Assembly: GCA_000697475.1 (NCBI GenBank) | Contig: JNEU01000483.1 | Span: 1-25,594, forward strand | DNA: 25,594 bases | Origin: Lichtheimia corymbifera B2541 | Lineage: Eukaryota > Mucoromycota > Mucoromycetes > Mucorales > Lichtheimiaceae | Reading direction: 5' to 3' | Part shown: positions 8,586 to 20,841 of the stretch, one piece after another | Numbering within the stretch: position 1 is the first letter of the stretch | How the letters are laid out: every line of letters starts with the position of its first letter | The notes under the pieces: generated by a model | Told to the model about the DNA's origin: nothing | The model's input: only the letters and a program-made list of their open reading frames with translations | Databases searched by the model: none | Translations under genes and position numbers: made by a program

Positions 8586-11386
8586 ATGTACCACAATCCA
8601 TACGGCAATAGTAGTCCTGGTGGTGGTGGATCACCAGCACCACCTTACATGGAGCAATACCCATTGCAGGATACCACCTTCTCACATCAACCACCCATGG
8701 AGCGCGGTCATGATCCACTCTCTTTCCATGATGAGCAGCATCAACAAATAGAAGCAATGGAACAGCCATTACTCGGAAGCCCTGCTACCCCTAATCCAAA
8801 TGGCCCTCGCTCACCATTTTCACGCGTCCAAGGTGGTGGTGGTGGTCTACAATTTGTTGAGCCTGCATCTCCTGGTCCACGTTATGGTGAAGCACCACGT
8901 CGTCAACCTCGTCGTTATAAGACTGGCAAGTATTTTTGAGATTGAATAGGATGCTTTTTGCATGTGTGCTGATGCTTATTTTATAGTACGTAAGATCAAG
9001 CTCACGGGTGGTAACCTTGTATTGGATAACCCCGTTCCCAACAAATACCTCGAACGATTGCCTATCAAGGAGGGTCATGAATTTACACACATGCGTTATA
9101 CTGCTGCTACGTGTGATCCAGCCGAATTCCAAAATGAAAAATATCAATTACGCCAGCAAATGATGGGTCGCGAAACTGAGCTCTTTATTGTGTTGACCAT
9201 GTACAACGTAAGACGGAGACCCCTTTTTTGCTCGCATGTGGCATTAACCTTTTCGGGTATAGGAAGACGAGGTCTTGTTCTGCCGCACCTTGCATGGTGT
9301 CATGAAGAATATTGCTCACTTGTGTTCTCGCACTCGTTCAAAGACATGGGGTAATGATGGTTGGCAAAAGATCGTTGTATGTGTCGTATCCGATGGCCGT
9401 ACCAAGATTCATCCACGCACCTTGTCTGTGCTTGCAGCCCTTGGCTGTTATCAAGAAGGTGTTGCTAAAAATATTGTCGAAGGCAAACCAGTAACCGCCC
9501 ACATTTTCGAGGTAAGTGAATGCGATAACAACCAAGCAATGTACCTGACTGAGTTTATTTTCTCTTCTCGTGTAGCACACGACTCAACTTTCAGTGGATC
9601 CCGATATGAACTTTCGCAGCTCAGAAAGTGGTATCGTCCCCACACAAATGCTGTTCTGTCTTAAGGAAAAGAATCAAAAAAAGATCAACTCGCATCGTTG
9701 GTTCTTTCAAGCTTTTGGTCCAGTCATCAAACCTCATGTTTGTGTTCTTATCGACGTTGGTACACGCCCTGGTCATACATCCATTTATCATCTTTGGAAG
9801 TGCTTTGATATCAACAAGAACGTTGCAGGAGCATGTGGTGAAATTCGGGCAATGACTGGCAAGATGGGTGTGGCTCTCATCAATCCATTGGTGGCATCGC
9901 AAAACTTTGAATACAAAATGTCCAACATCCTCGATAAGCCGCTTGAATCCGTATTTGGCTATATCTCTGTGTTGCCTGGTGCATTCTCAGCATACCGTTA
10001 CGAAGCATTGCAAAATGATGTCAATGGTCAAGGTCCACTGGAAAAGTACTTTTTGGGTGAAAAGATGCATGGTAGTGATGCGGATATCTTTACAGCCAAC
10101 ATGTATTTGGCCGAAGATCGTATCCTATGTTACGAGCTGGTTGCTAAGAAACACGCAAAATGGACGTTGCATTACGTGTCAAGCTCTTATGGTGAAACGG
10201 ATGTCCCTGACAATGTACCTGAATTCATTTCACAACGTCGTCGATGGCTCAACGGCTCTTTCTTTGCTGGTGTCTATGCTCTCGTCCACACTGGCAAGCT
10301 TTGGCGATCCAATCACTTTTTCTTACGCAAACTCTTTTTCATGATCCAAGGCATCTATCAATTGTATCAACTTATCTTTTCTTGGTTTGCCATTGTAAGT
10401 ACTTTTGGGATAGCACTTAAGGATTGGGTATTAATTGACGTGCATAATAGGGCAACTTTTACCTTACTTTTTACATCATGACAACCTCCATGCAATCCGA
10501 CTTTTTGGAACCCAAGCCATTCAACGCCGACATTGCCCGATATCTCCACATCAGCTTCAACTACGTCTATATCATATTGTTGGTCGTTCAATTTATCATT
10601 GCAATGGGTAACCGACCGCAGGGTTTCAAATGGGCTTATATCTTGAGTATTGTATTCTTTGCACTACTCATGGTGTATATCATGTTCTGCACTATTTGGA
10701 TTACGGCTGTTGGTGTGAATAGTGCGGTGGACGAAGCAAGATCATCAGACGACATGTTTATGGCATTAATCAGTCAAAGTGCTTTCCGTGATGTCATTGT
10801 TGCCATTGTATCGACCTACGTGATTTATTTCGTGGCCAGTTTCTTATTCCTTGATCCCTGGCACATGTTTACGTCGTTCATCCAGTACATTTTCATGTCG
10901 CCCTCCTACATCAACGTGCTCAATATCTACGCCTTTTGTAACACTCACGACGTATCATGGGGTACCAAGGGTGACAATAGTGTGTCCACTGAACTCGGTG
11001 TTGTCAAGGCTAAAAAAGGCAAAGACGGTGACCACCATGTTGAAGTGGATGTGCCAACAGAACAAACGGATCTTAACGCACAATACGAGGAGGCATGTAT
11101 GGAGCTCAAACGCCAAGTGGAAGTTGTGCATGAGAAGCGTGATCCAAAGACCAAGCAAGAAGACTACTACAAGGCTTTCCGTACTCGACTCGTGTTATCG
11201 TGGGTTATTACCAATATGGCCTTGGTTGCTGTCATTACCAATGGTCAAATCCTTGAGTGGTTTGGTACATATGAGGAGCGCAGCACTGTATATTTAGGTT
11301 TCATTCTTTGGTCTGTTGCTGGTCTTTCAGCCATTCGCTTTATTGGCTCTTGTCTTTATCTCATTTTCCGAATCTTCACTGGTTAA
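8586..11386 (+). CDS. Chitin synthase (GT2, division 1, class I/II-like)
   Basis: Polymerises UDP-GlcNAc into chitin at the plasma membrane for hyphal wall and septum synthesis. Exons: 8586-8925, 8987-9207, 9263-9511, 9576-10394, 10451-11386; 2565 nt, 854 aa, usual for class I/II enzymes. The first ~110 residues are a Pro/Gly/Gln-rich cytoplasmic tail. Then come [21 protein letters not shown] (start of the CHS N-terminal domain), [60 protein letters not shown] (about 448-455) and the signature QRRRW (490-494). Several hydrophobic segments follow, with a charged Lys/Glu/Asp-rich cytoplasmic loop, and the protein ends in another membrane pair. Introns 2-4 are GT-AG; intron 1 is GC-AG. The start gives the [12 protein letters not shown] N-terminus typical of the class. 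There is no myosin motor domain and no sign of damage. Confidence 0.97.
8926..8986 (+). other. GC-AG intron 1 of chitin synthase (61 nt)
   Basis: The donor is AGACTG|GCAAGT and the acceptor TTTATAG. Using the GC gives phase 1 to phase 1 and restores the conserved YKTVRKIKLT motif. Using the GT five bases further on produces an immediate TAA stop after the acceptor. Confidence 0.88.
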
Positions 11387-13586
11387 TCCCTTTATTACCT
11401 TCATAATCCCTCCTCTCCTCAAATTCATCACCACCCATCACCGCCACCATCATCGCATTTTACCTCTTCTATTCCTAGACCATCCCCACTTTTTTGTTTT
11501 ACATATGTAACGTAAATTAAAACCTTTTCATCAGGTGGATCTTCACCTTGTATACTTGTTTTAGTTTTTATCAATGTCATCACTTTTGACGAGCAAGAGG
11601 TGGTGTTTGCTATATAGCTGCGAAGGAGATGGAGAGGTCTCATGCATTGGGTTTTTATAGTGTAGGTGTAAGCGTGGGGCAGGTTGGGATGTATATTATT
11701 TTATTATCAACGAAATTGCAGTGTAGATGATGGTGAGGCATCGGATTGAATTTGCGTCGTGTCCGAGAGTGCATGAACACCACAGGGTTCCTCCGATTGT
11801 TCATCGTTGCTCTCTTTCCGCAGCACACGCGCTTCTTGCAGCCTTTAAAACATGAACAGTCTACTTTGAGATCGACCTCCTCGTACGCCTAATGGAGCGA
11901 CGTTGGCATCGTCTTGGTCAATGCAACACACGAGTACTCGACATGGCACGCACCAACACCACTCTTTCTTGACCCCTTGTTGCTACGTTACGACTCTTTC
12001 ATTGTATGGCTTGAATGACATTAAACGACGACTCCCATGTATTGAACACGCAGCAAGGCCTTGTAAGTATGGGATAGATAACTTGAGCTGTATTCACTTA
12101 TCAACGTTGTAAACTCAATCACTGTAGCTGCGCGTCCTTTCCACACATACCATTCTCGATAACTCTCTTTCAACAATCACAGTTGGATGTATGGCTACGG
12201 TAGCAACCAGGTGTCACTGCTTTATGATGGTGTCAGATATCGACTAACCAGAACGCATCTATCATTGTTACCAGATACCCTTTATTGGAGCAAGGTCTTT
12301 GTTGGAAGTTCATGCCAAGCACCCTTTTATCGATGCATCTTTATTCCACGACTCTATGTATGCAACAAGTACTTCTATGGAAGGAGCCTTGCCAAGATGG
12401 ATATCAAGTGATTTGAATCGAGGATATCTCATACGCCAATACTGGGGATGCTATTGGATGGATTACCACTATAGAATCTACTACTGCTGTTGGATATCAA
12501 GCGATTGTTCTCGACATTGATTTTCATGCGCTTCACAGTAGCAAGATCTTGGTAAGGTGAACAGGGTGGACGATTGGGGCTGCAACTACTTGCTAATTTT
12601 ATACCATTTCTTGCACCTGATACAGAATGGTTTACATGAATTGTTGTCCACACCCGCCTTACAGCAATGACACGGTGAAGATGGAGGAAAAGAGCCATTG
12701 GGATGGATGACCAAAGAAACAACATACGATGGCAACGCACTGCTACTGGATCTTTTTCTCGGACGCGTCTTTATTTACACGAATCAATGCTTGCAGCGGC
12801 ATACTACCACCACGTCTCGTATTCACCAGCGCGCAATTTTTCCATGTGCAGCTCTTCAAGGCATGGCATACACGCACCTACACTTCTCCCACGCCGATAT
12901 CGATCAACAATGTATGTATACTGCGACAATTGGTATCACTATTATGGCTAATATTATGACTGTTTCAAGCATCGCTAGGCGTACATTGTTTCTTCTGCGG
13001 GAGGCTGATGAGCAAGCGGATTGATTACGGCTTTCTAAAGTTGCGTAGCCAGGGACTCCCTTGATTGTTGTGGTGATCTTGAAAGGTAAACACTGGTGGA
13101 TTTACTGGAGCTGCTTATTGGCATCATCGGCTTTCAACACACTTGGTTTTCGGGAAGTATTATGAGAGTATACGGGAATTCAATCATGGTCGCTAATCAT
13201 CAACACGTTATAGGACGGATGAGCAAGCAGCAAGGGATTACACAAGAGGCACTGTTTATTGCAGAAGACGGATTGACTATTTACCTTGGTGAAAGCATCC
13301 TGCCAGAGTGGAAGCCTTGCGTGATAGTGATCATATACCCAGCTGACTGGCTGCCAGAGGGGCTGTTCTTCTGTTTTACCTTCCATAGCGTGATTTGCTC
13401 CCCCTGCTTTATGACATTGCCATCAATTTCCAATACAACATTTTATTTGCCTGTTTTGCTCACATCAATGAATTTAGTCGAGTAATCTCAATGCTTCCAT
13501 AACTGTATATGTTGTTGGGCCGTGGACATAAGTACTCGATTTTCAAGTGGAATTATATATGCCTCTGGAGAGCAACATGGGCAGTG
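11387..13586. other. Non-coding or decayed tract, no recognised gene
   Basis: 2.2 kb with only short open frames. The first part is the chitin synthase 3' UTR. Between about 11890 and 13080, protein-like stretches appear on the plus strand but change frame every 100-200 bp and contain stops, with a few intron-like segments (for example GTAAGT at 12064 to CTGTAG at 12128, and GTAAGG at 12551 to ATACAG at 12625). This would fit a decayed multi-exon gene, but I recognise no family and random open frames could look the same. A last 129-codon frame at 13096-13485 is also unrecognised. Confidence 0.4.
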
Positions 13587-14169
13587 CAGTGGATCCCCGC
13601 TTTTTTTCCCGTGCTGAAAGTGAGGAAAATCACGGGGTGAGGAAAATATCAGGGATGCGGTGATGAGCTGGCTCAGATATAAAGAGTGACAAGTAGCATC
13701 GGATTGTTGATGCCGAACGTGCTACGCTCCATGATGATCAACTAAGTTAGATCCACACCACCTGATGCATCTCATTCAAAGATAAGATGCATGCTTTAAA
13801 TACTTTGATATATTCGGAGCACGAAATGATGGTCAATCTTCGCCTACAATACACACGTGACATCCCACCATCAAGCACTGATAGCGCCATTTGGTAATGT
13901 AAATCTCATGTAACACCAATACAATATAGAAAAATACACCTTGGTTTAACACGAAGACATAGTAATGCGATCTTTGAAGGTATGTATTATGTGTATCGCG
14001 TGTTTATATATATCCCCGTTTTCATTTCCTTGAGCTTGGTTTTGAGGGAATGTGGAGAAACGTGAGGAAAGGAAAATTTGCACTAAGTAACAGCGGATGG
14101 CGTGGTCAATCTTGGGGAAAATAGCGAGGGAGGGAAAATATCAGGGAGGAAAATATCGGGGATCCACTG
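13587..14169. mobile_element. 583-bp element with 13-bp terminal inverted repeats (MITE-like)
   Basis: The ends are perfect inverted repeats: CAGTGGATCCCCG at 13587-13599 and its complement at 14157-14169. Subterminal copies of GGAAAATATCAGGG-like sequence occur just inside both ends (about 13645 and twice at 14133-14155). An internal 8-bp palindrome pair, ATGCATCT at 13765-13772 and AGATGCAT at 13785-13792, could form a hairpin. There is no transposase frame, so the element would be non-autonomous. I do not see a clear target-site duplication, and the superfamily is unassigned. Confidence 0.65.
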
Positions 14170-14242
14170 TAGAAATGAACTCAAGGCCCACTTTGCTATT
14201 ATGAAACAGAGAGTTTGTATCCATTAGATGGCCGCAAGTATA

Positions 14243-15146
14243 TCAACTGCCTGCAGTAATGATGAATCCTCCACATGTTATTGTTCGGTAGCTACTGTTT
14301 CCATAAGTGTCATAATGCTGCGTGTTTCCCATTACGATCATCTGTAGTTAAGATATTCAAATCAAACGTAAGCACCATTATTATAGCATGCCTGAAATGA
14401 GACATACCTGAACAGTCTTCTCCTTGAGAATGTTCTTGACTTCTATTGGCAATTCAGGGATATCAATGCTGCGGGCGACATCACGAGCTTTCTCCCAATG
14501 ATCGTTCGGTAGAGCTTCGCGGATGTTTGGTGGTGTTGATGGTGGTATCGATGATTAAGGAAATCGAAAGAGTAACACATATACTGATGTCAACCCAAAT
14601 AACGTTGATACCTCACATGTATCTGCCTCAAGGCATATCGCTTTGCATCATCGGCGGTGCTCCAGTCGGTGAGAATTATAGCAACCAGGTCTATCAATGC
14701 ATCCGCAGCAGTTACTATGGGCCTCTCCTTGATCATTTGTAAACTCGTAGAGGTCATGCGTACAGTTTGGTGTTGGTACTATTCATGAAACTAGAAAGAA
14801 ATATGGCTGGGCTTTTTAAGAGAACTTTACCAGGTCGTATACCTATTGGAAAAACAACCGCCTTATCATTGAGTATCTGCACTCTGCCGTGCGTGGAACA
14901 ATTTCGCCTACCTCGAGCGTCTCGTTCGTGGTCAATATGATGGTATCTGACTCCTAATTCATGTCTGTGAGTAAAAGCCAATGGTATCATAAGTATATGC
15001 GGCCTACCATCATCTGCAAATGGAGATGATCGTGTAATGGCAATTGCTCCTTGCTGATGGTCTCGCAACTGATTCAATGTATCGTCCATTTTTGCTACCA
15101 CCTCTTGCATAGCTTCAAGATGATCCCTGAATTGGTCCTTCAGCAT
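14243..15146 (-). CDS. Unrecognised small spliced gene (one junction unresolved)
   Basis: The first exon, 15146-15008, encodes a 46-aa start rich in Gln/Asp/Glu with heptad-like hydrophobics (FRDHLEAMQEVVAKMDDTL), suggesting a short coiled coil. A 61-nt intron (15007-14947, GTAGGC to TCAG) leads to DTIILTTNETLE. A further exon of about 140 nt reads LQMIKERPIVTAADALIDLVAIILTDWSTADDAKRYALRQIH as two adjacent helix-like stretches. A later exon gives ALPNDHWEKARDVARSIDIP and PIEVKNILKEKTVQ, then a clean intron (14407-14342, GTATGT to CTACAG) and a last exon 14341-14243 ending in TGA. I could not join the exons near 14520-14615 in frame with canonical sites, so the gene may carry a frameshift there. 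No family recognised. Confidence 0.45.
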
Positions 15147-15600
15147 TCATGGTCTATGACGGGTGCTGTATTTGACAAGCTGCATTTGACAACAGGCGCA
15201 AATAGCAAACTCCCTAAATGAGGAGATAGCTATATTAAAAAGTAACAAGGTGGCATGTATGAGTAGAGTGACTCATCAAGCAACTTGATTAGGATTTACC
15301 TCATTGCAAGAATACAATATCGCCATACAACGACAATGGGAGTAGGATAGAAATAAAGCACTACGTATGAAAGAGATCACAAAGATCAGCGTTCATTCAC
15401 AGGTCGTAGGATGAGATACACACACAAACCTTATATCCACTAGCCAATGTTGTGATAAAGGAAAAAGAAGAAGGGAGAAAGAAAAAAGGTGTCTCATCGA
15501 TCCATCATGTCCTTGGTTGTATTCGATAATATAATTCAGGTCATTTTTTTGTGATCTAAGATAGCTGTTTTATTACTATACGGCGGGAGATACTACTATA
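15147..15600. other. Intergenic, nothing recognised
   Basis: 454 bp between the small spliced gene and the F-box gene stop. It contains purine-rich and T-rich runs (about 15460-15490 and 15544-15552) but no open frame or structured element that I can support. It should carry the F-box gene 3' UTR and the upstream region of the 14243-15146 gene. Confidence 0.5.
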
Positions 15601-17279
15601 CTATATGAACCTCCGGAGTCTTCTATGTCTTGAATGTTTGAAGCGTGATCCCAATTTTCGATGTGCATAATCAATACAGGCGCCGTCATCATCCGGTTGT
15701 ATCGTGCCCATGATAGCCATTGTATCCAATGAACTTTCACAATGGTCGATCAAATATCTTAACCCCTTTCCACTCATGGTACTCGGTTGGCTGGATGATG
15801 ATCTGAAATGAAGGTGATGCAATCGTTTCCTCGCCAATAAGAAAAACATGTCTTCGGTGAGGTTCAAAGGACAAGCCCACAGTTTCATTCTTTCCAAATC
15901 CGATGCATGTTCGCAAAGCAATGCAAAAAGGGATGAATCTATCACTGGTGTATAGACCTCAATCTGCCTGAGATGTGGTATTTGTGCCATAACGGACATG
16001 AGCGCTGAATCCAGGCTGCTAAAAGTAGCTACGAGAGAAACGGACTTGATTCCTGCATGTGATGATGCCACTCTGCTCATTTCCTCCAACATAGCAAGGG
16101 CTGCTTGATAATCCCTGAATCCAGCACCAAGACACCTGAAAATAAGCCGAACTGATTTCAGGTTGCCCATGGATACAAATGATTTGATGAACGTATGCAA
16201 GACCTCGATTTCGAATTCCAAATCCACCGATTCAAGTGTGCTGCTATTTTGTGTGATAAGGGTATCAACAGAAGTAGGTGGTGTCGGAATGTATCCAAAT
16301 AGAGTATAGTGATCCAAATGTAGATACTTGATTCGTTTTTGGTCCAAAAAGTGCTGCGCCATTTTACATTGAATCCATAAACTTCGCAACGAGATAGCTT
16401 TGGCTGTTGTTGCACCGTCATCGTCATTGTAATCTTCGGCATAGTAGGCTGATGATATGTGTATGGGCCCTTTGCCATACTCTGATGGAAAATAAAGATG
16501 CCGTATCCTTGGACACCATCGTGCCAAAATTGCCATTTCCTGTTGTATCTCGGCTCCCATGTCCGCTACCAAGCTTCTTAAGTTCGGGCAATTCCTCAGT
16601 ACTGGCTCGAGAGAATGGATGTACATGGAGAAATCAACCATATCCAAATGCCGAAGGTTGATAGAGAATGAATGTCGAGCATGTAACAAAGATAGATCAC
16701 GTGGCAATTCTCCAGAACGCTCATCCCGGGTAAGGCTTATCGATACCAAGCGTGGTGAATAAGCGAGAATAGCACGAATAAATTTTGATGATGGGGATGG
16801 TGCACCGGCAGGACGGGTGATCGCCAAATGGATGAGCCGAGGTAACTGTGTTAGATACCTTCCCAAATACGTCCCAAAACGCTTATCGATGAAACTGTGA
16901 TAAAGCTCTACACAGACAGTAAAAGATCAATTCCCATACATACAAAGGATTTTATATATATATAGATATACTTACGTAGTGTGTGGATATTGGGACATAA
17001 GATCGGTAAAAGAGATGCAACCTTGGAGGGTCCTTCTTTCCAAACAGGGAAGCTCTCCAAGACAACCACGTTCACATAGCCACCAACTCGTTTCAGTAAT
17101 CCGCTGTATTCTAGATCGCCTCGTCTTGTATCCAGTTTCACTTGACGGAAGCATTCGCTTGCATAATCAGGAACTGCTTGGTGCCATTGTCGCGAAACAC
17201 ACATGCATTCCAACACGTCATTGGGTCGCAGCCGAGAGAAGATGTCGAAAAGCTGGTCGAATGGAAGCAACTCGATCAT
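15601..17279 (-). CDS. F-box protein with leucine-rich-repeat-like C-terminal region
   Basis: F-box proteins recruit substrates to SCF ubiquitin ligases through Skp1. Two exons (minus): 17279-16976 and 16907-15601, split by a 68-nt GT-AG intron (GTAAGT...GTGTAG); 536 aa. The F-box occupies about residues 4-40 (LLPFDQLFDIFSRLRPNDVLECMCVSRQWHQAV region, with the usual Leu-Pro start and the conserved Trp). The rest reads as irregular leucine-rich repeats, e.g. LRHLDMVDF, CPNLRSLVADMG, CPRIRHLYFP, IKYLHLDHYTLF, SDLERMKLWACPLN, with the spacing of F-box/LRR proteins common and expanded in Mucorales. Substrate unknown. No frameshift is seen. The ATG at 17279 is chosen because it starts directly before the F-box. 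Confidence 0.88.
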
Positions 17280-19964
17280 GTTGTCGTCGGTTGAAGAGTA
17301 CGCCAGAATTGTGGATTATGCATAAAAGATGTTGCACAGGGCTGTGTGGTTGACATAATACCCAGCATAGAATTCTTCATCAAGTTTTGGCCAGCTGTTG
17401 GACGTCCTACAAATTATAGTATAGAATAGGATAGTGTTTATATAAGAAGGATTACATAAATTGGTAGACATGAGTCATTACTCCCACAGCTATATTGACA
17501 TATGGCATCATTTGATCCTCATACAAGCAATGCAAGCTTTATTTTTGTACAACCTTCTATCCCTTTTGAACAAGCTCGATGCCTCCTTTTCCACTTGACG
17601 TAGCGCCTTCTTCAGTCATCAACAATTCATCCCACTGATGCATAGTAAGCATGAACCATTTCTTCTGCACATCCGTAATCCCCTAATTGCTACTTGATGA
17701 TCCGATCAGTTGATTCTTGTTGTTGCTATTGCCCATCAAATCTTGTTTTGTGCTTGATGCTCATCACCCAATGATGCAAACAAAAGACGTTTTCGTCATC
17801 CGTATCTTGTTGGATTGGCCTTCTTGTTGAAATGTAGTAGAATATCATGATAGAAATGCAGTGTATTCATGGCACAACCATATGGCGTCAAGCAAGAGCT
17901 TTGTGTCAGAAGCACAAGCGCAAGCCCAGAGGCGCTGTTATGACCCAGTGGATTGTGTCTATGGTGTGTGATGCAGTTTGGTGTCATTTGTCGTCAGCGT
18001 GGATGGTTTATTATGGCCGCTTCATCACTTGATCATGCAGATGGAAATCGATTTCCGAGGTAGTGTATTTTATTCATTCTAGAGATGTTGAAGGTTACTG
18101 CCTGAAAGATTATTAAAGCTCTTGCATTATTGTAGTAGCCGGGGACTGGGTGACGTTGTGCAACACATTGCTGGTCAAAATGGGGCAAGGGGGTGCGCTT
18201 ATCTTTCACTTTCACTCTTCTTCCCGCTCAACTTGACGTTGCCCTTTCTCTACTACTACTTTTCTTCAAAGTAATGACACAGTTCACGGGCACCAATGCG
18301 ACACATCCATTACAATTCAACAACGAGTCCATGAAGGGACCCAACGACTGTGTCATTTGCTCGACAATCCCATGCTGTTGACCTATAACACATGGCTTCC
18401 AAGGAGTCTTTGTTTCCAGACTGGCTAGACAACACGTTGACAATGATACGAAGCAGCTTTATTCATTATACAACAACAACGTCTCTTCATGTTACTACTG
18501 CCAAAGCTTTGACGTGCTAGTCCACCGTTTACCAAGGTATGAGGATGATGGGATATCGTAATCTTGGCAATCTTCTCACGTGAGCATGATGCAGTACAAT
18601 GGTTCAAGTCATGGATTTCTGGTTTCGATATTGCATTTTGCATTTCTGGCGTTCGGTATCCAGGTAACAAGTAGATGGGGCGGCATGTTTGGAAAAACGG
18701 ATAATGATTGACATATTCATCATGTAGTGAACGATATTCATTTTGGATGACGGGTCCTTTATCAGCAAGTGCTGGGACATGTGGGACGACTCTGGCATTT
18801 CGACACGTCATACGCGGCATCATATAGAGCAGCTGGCAATCTTACTGGCACTGAATCAACTACATCATTCCATATTATAATTTGAAGATCATTCTACATG
18901 ATTGAAATCGAGACAAGTGTCAGAGCAGCTAGCTTCACCGGCCAATGAGTGCATGGAGACGAAGTGCGTGGACTTGGATGTGATCATGGATATCTGACGT
19001 CGACTACCATGATTGATCACCAATGGATGCTGGATCAACACTATTTATGGATTGGAGAACGAGGATATCAAGCATGACCGTGATTGAAAATTGGATGCAC
19101 AGCAACAACAACAACAACCACTAGATCGAATGATGGCAAGCAGCATGGCACCAACAACAATGACCAACAAAGCCAACAGTGACCTCGTATGCTTGTTCCA
19201 GACATGGACCTTATTTCACCTATTACATTTACCAATGTTGGTCGGCACTCGCATCCCCACCTACTCAGCTACTTCATCAAGCCCAACCATGACATTATAT
19301 TCAAAGCAGCAAACGTATACTTGGATTCCGTTTCACCCGGCGAATTGTTATGATAGGCAAGACACGCAGTACCTTGGAATCATTGGAGCAATCATCTGTG
19401 ATATGAATGAAGTCATGGGCCTGGTTCGGTTCTGAGAGCGTTTCCTCCATCACTTGGCGACGTACTTTAAGGATCATCATCTTCACAAGAATTCCCTTTT
19501 TTCTTTTGCAACATGGCACGTGGCCGTATATCCGGTGTACCTTCTTTCACATCCCTCCTCTCTCTTTCTCGAATACTACAACATGGGCTCAACCTATAAA
19601 ATGACAACTCCTGCGGCTTTTCACTGCCGTCTGCTATGAAGAATTGACAGCTTACACACAACATCTTCAACCCTCATTTGTCACGATTGTACGAGAAACA
19701 AGCAAAGGATACCATCGCCATGTTTAAACTGCTTGACAGGTCTCGCTTGTTGCTGGTACGGGTGATAACAAGTCTCACATCAACTTGGTATGATTTATTG
19801 ATAATGGTATCTGTGTATAGTTCTATCCACTTTCACCATCATGGCATGCATTGAATACGATCGCAAGAAGCTTCAGCACCCGTGTATGATCTACGCCTGA
19901 TGCCTTACTGCTACTGTTCTTTTGTATTACAAATCACCATTTCAACAAGGTAAACAAGAAGAGG
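17280..19964. other. Gene-poor tract, no recognised gene
   Basis: 2.7 kb with only short open frames on both strands. The longest is 132 codons on the minus strand (18823-18425), Cys/His-rich and of no recognised family. At 18265-18380 a plus-strand ATG follows a C/T-rich leader, but the frame is only 36 codons. A (CAA)n microsatellite lies at about 19101-19121. Protein-like stretches around 19180-19400 change frame repeatedly. This may be decayed coding sequence or simply non-coding DNA; I cannot tell. Confidence 0.4.
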
Positions 19965-20477
19965 ATGATAGTCAACATGGATCAACATGGGATTAATAGT
20001 GCTTTGGATAGCATTGTATACATACCCAGCGATACTATGCCCCATGCAACATTCACCGCATTGTCTATGTCACAGCCTGTATCAAACTGCAATGGCACGA
20101 TGTCCAAGAAAGAGGATGACCAAGCAGTATTCACATGGCTCTTTTCAATCGTCAATGCTGGACTTGAGGATCATAAGTGATGGATGCAGCCAAGTGCAGA
20201 GACGACATGATCTTCCACTATGGCCATTTTTACATTTCACGGTGATCAGTGCAAAGGATGGATCAATTCATGGGTATTTACGGCGGAGGGAAAGCTACCT
20301 GACGATGCTGGATGGAACAAGGCAATATTGTTATTCTCTATTGCAATTATGGATGCAAAAAGGCAACAATGGACCAGCCTCATGCAATACCTTCGACACA
20401 ATGATTCCAATTGGCTCAGTGGAATCCATAGATACCCCTTTCATTTGACTACTGTTTCCTTTATCACCCACCACTAA
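19965..20477 (+). pseudogene. Decayed frame with a weak Gag-like pattern
   Basis: One plus-strand frame runs for about 170 codons interrupted by two TGA codons (20178-20180 and near 20209). The second half has FHGDQCKGWINSW, then KLPDDAGWNKAILLFSIAIM and QQWTSLMQYL. This order (G-x-W, then a Pro-Asp helix, then a Trp-containing helix) faintly resembles the capsid region of LTR retrotransposon Gag proteins. No zinc knuckle, protease or reverse transcriptase frame is seen nearby. The resemblance is by eye only, and an overlapping frame (19987-20448) is also open, so it could be chance. Confidence 0.22.
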
Positions 20478-20841
20478 AAGCTCCTCGTTATCATACCTCG
20501 CTTTCCAGTTCTTTTATTGAATGAATATCACATGCAGCGTATTACTTGAGATTGGGACACTATGTTTTCGTATATGTAAAGGGGGAATTCACGTGATTGG
20601 TTTCTTTTGTTTTTAACATCGTCTTTGGCGAACGTCATGCCACGTTACAATTGGGTCTCGCCAAAAGAGGCACTGTCTTCCGAATTTTTCTTTTATGATA
20701 CATGATTCCATCACACGCATATAATGCCTTTTTCCACCCTGGTCCATTCTTTTATGCGCATTCTCCCTCTTTTTCAAAGTTGAAATTGTATTATTCAGTG
20801 GCTTTTGAGATTGTAGCTATAAAATGGGTTGAAGGTTTGAT
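20478..20841. other. Intergenic, nothing recognised
   Basis: 364 bp with no supported gene. It is T-rich on the plus strand, with several TTTTAT-type stretches that could serve as 3' signals for the minus-strand ORF at 20842-21312. Confidence 0.45.

Noticed and set aside
8563..11297. Numerous overlapping ORFs within the chitin synthase locus
   Set aside because: All are alternative-frame shadows of exons confirmed by the conserved chitin synthase motifs.
18425..18823. Minus-strand 132-codon ORF as a gene
   Set aside because: It is Cys/His-rich with no recognisable domain, has poor coding feel, and overlaps other open frames; I leave it in the description of the gene-poor tract.
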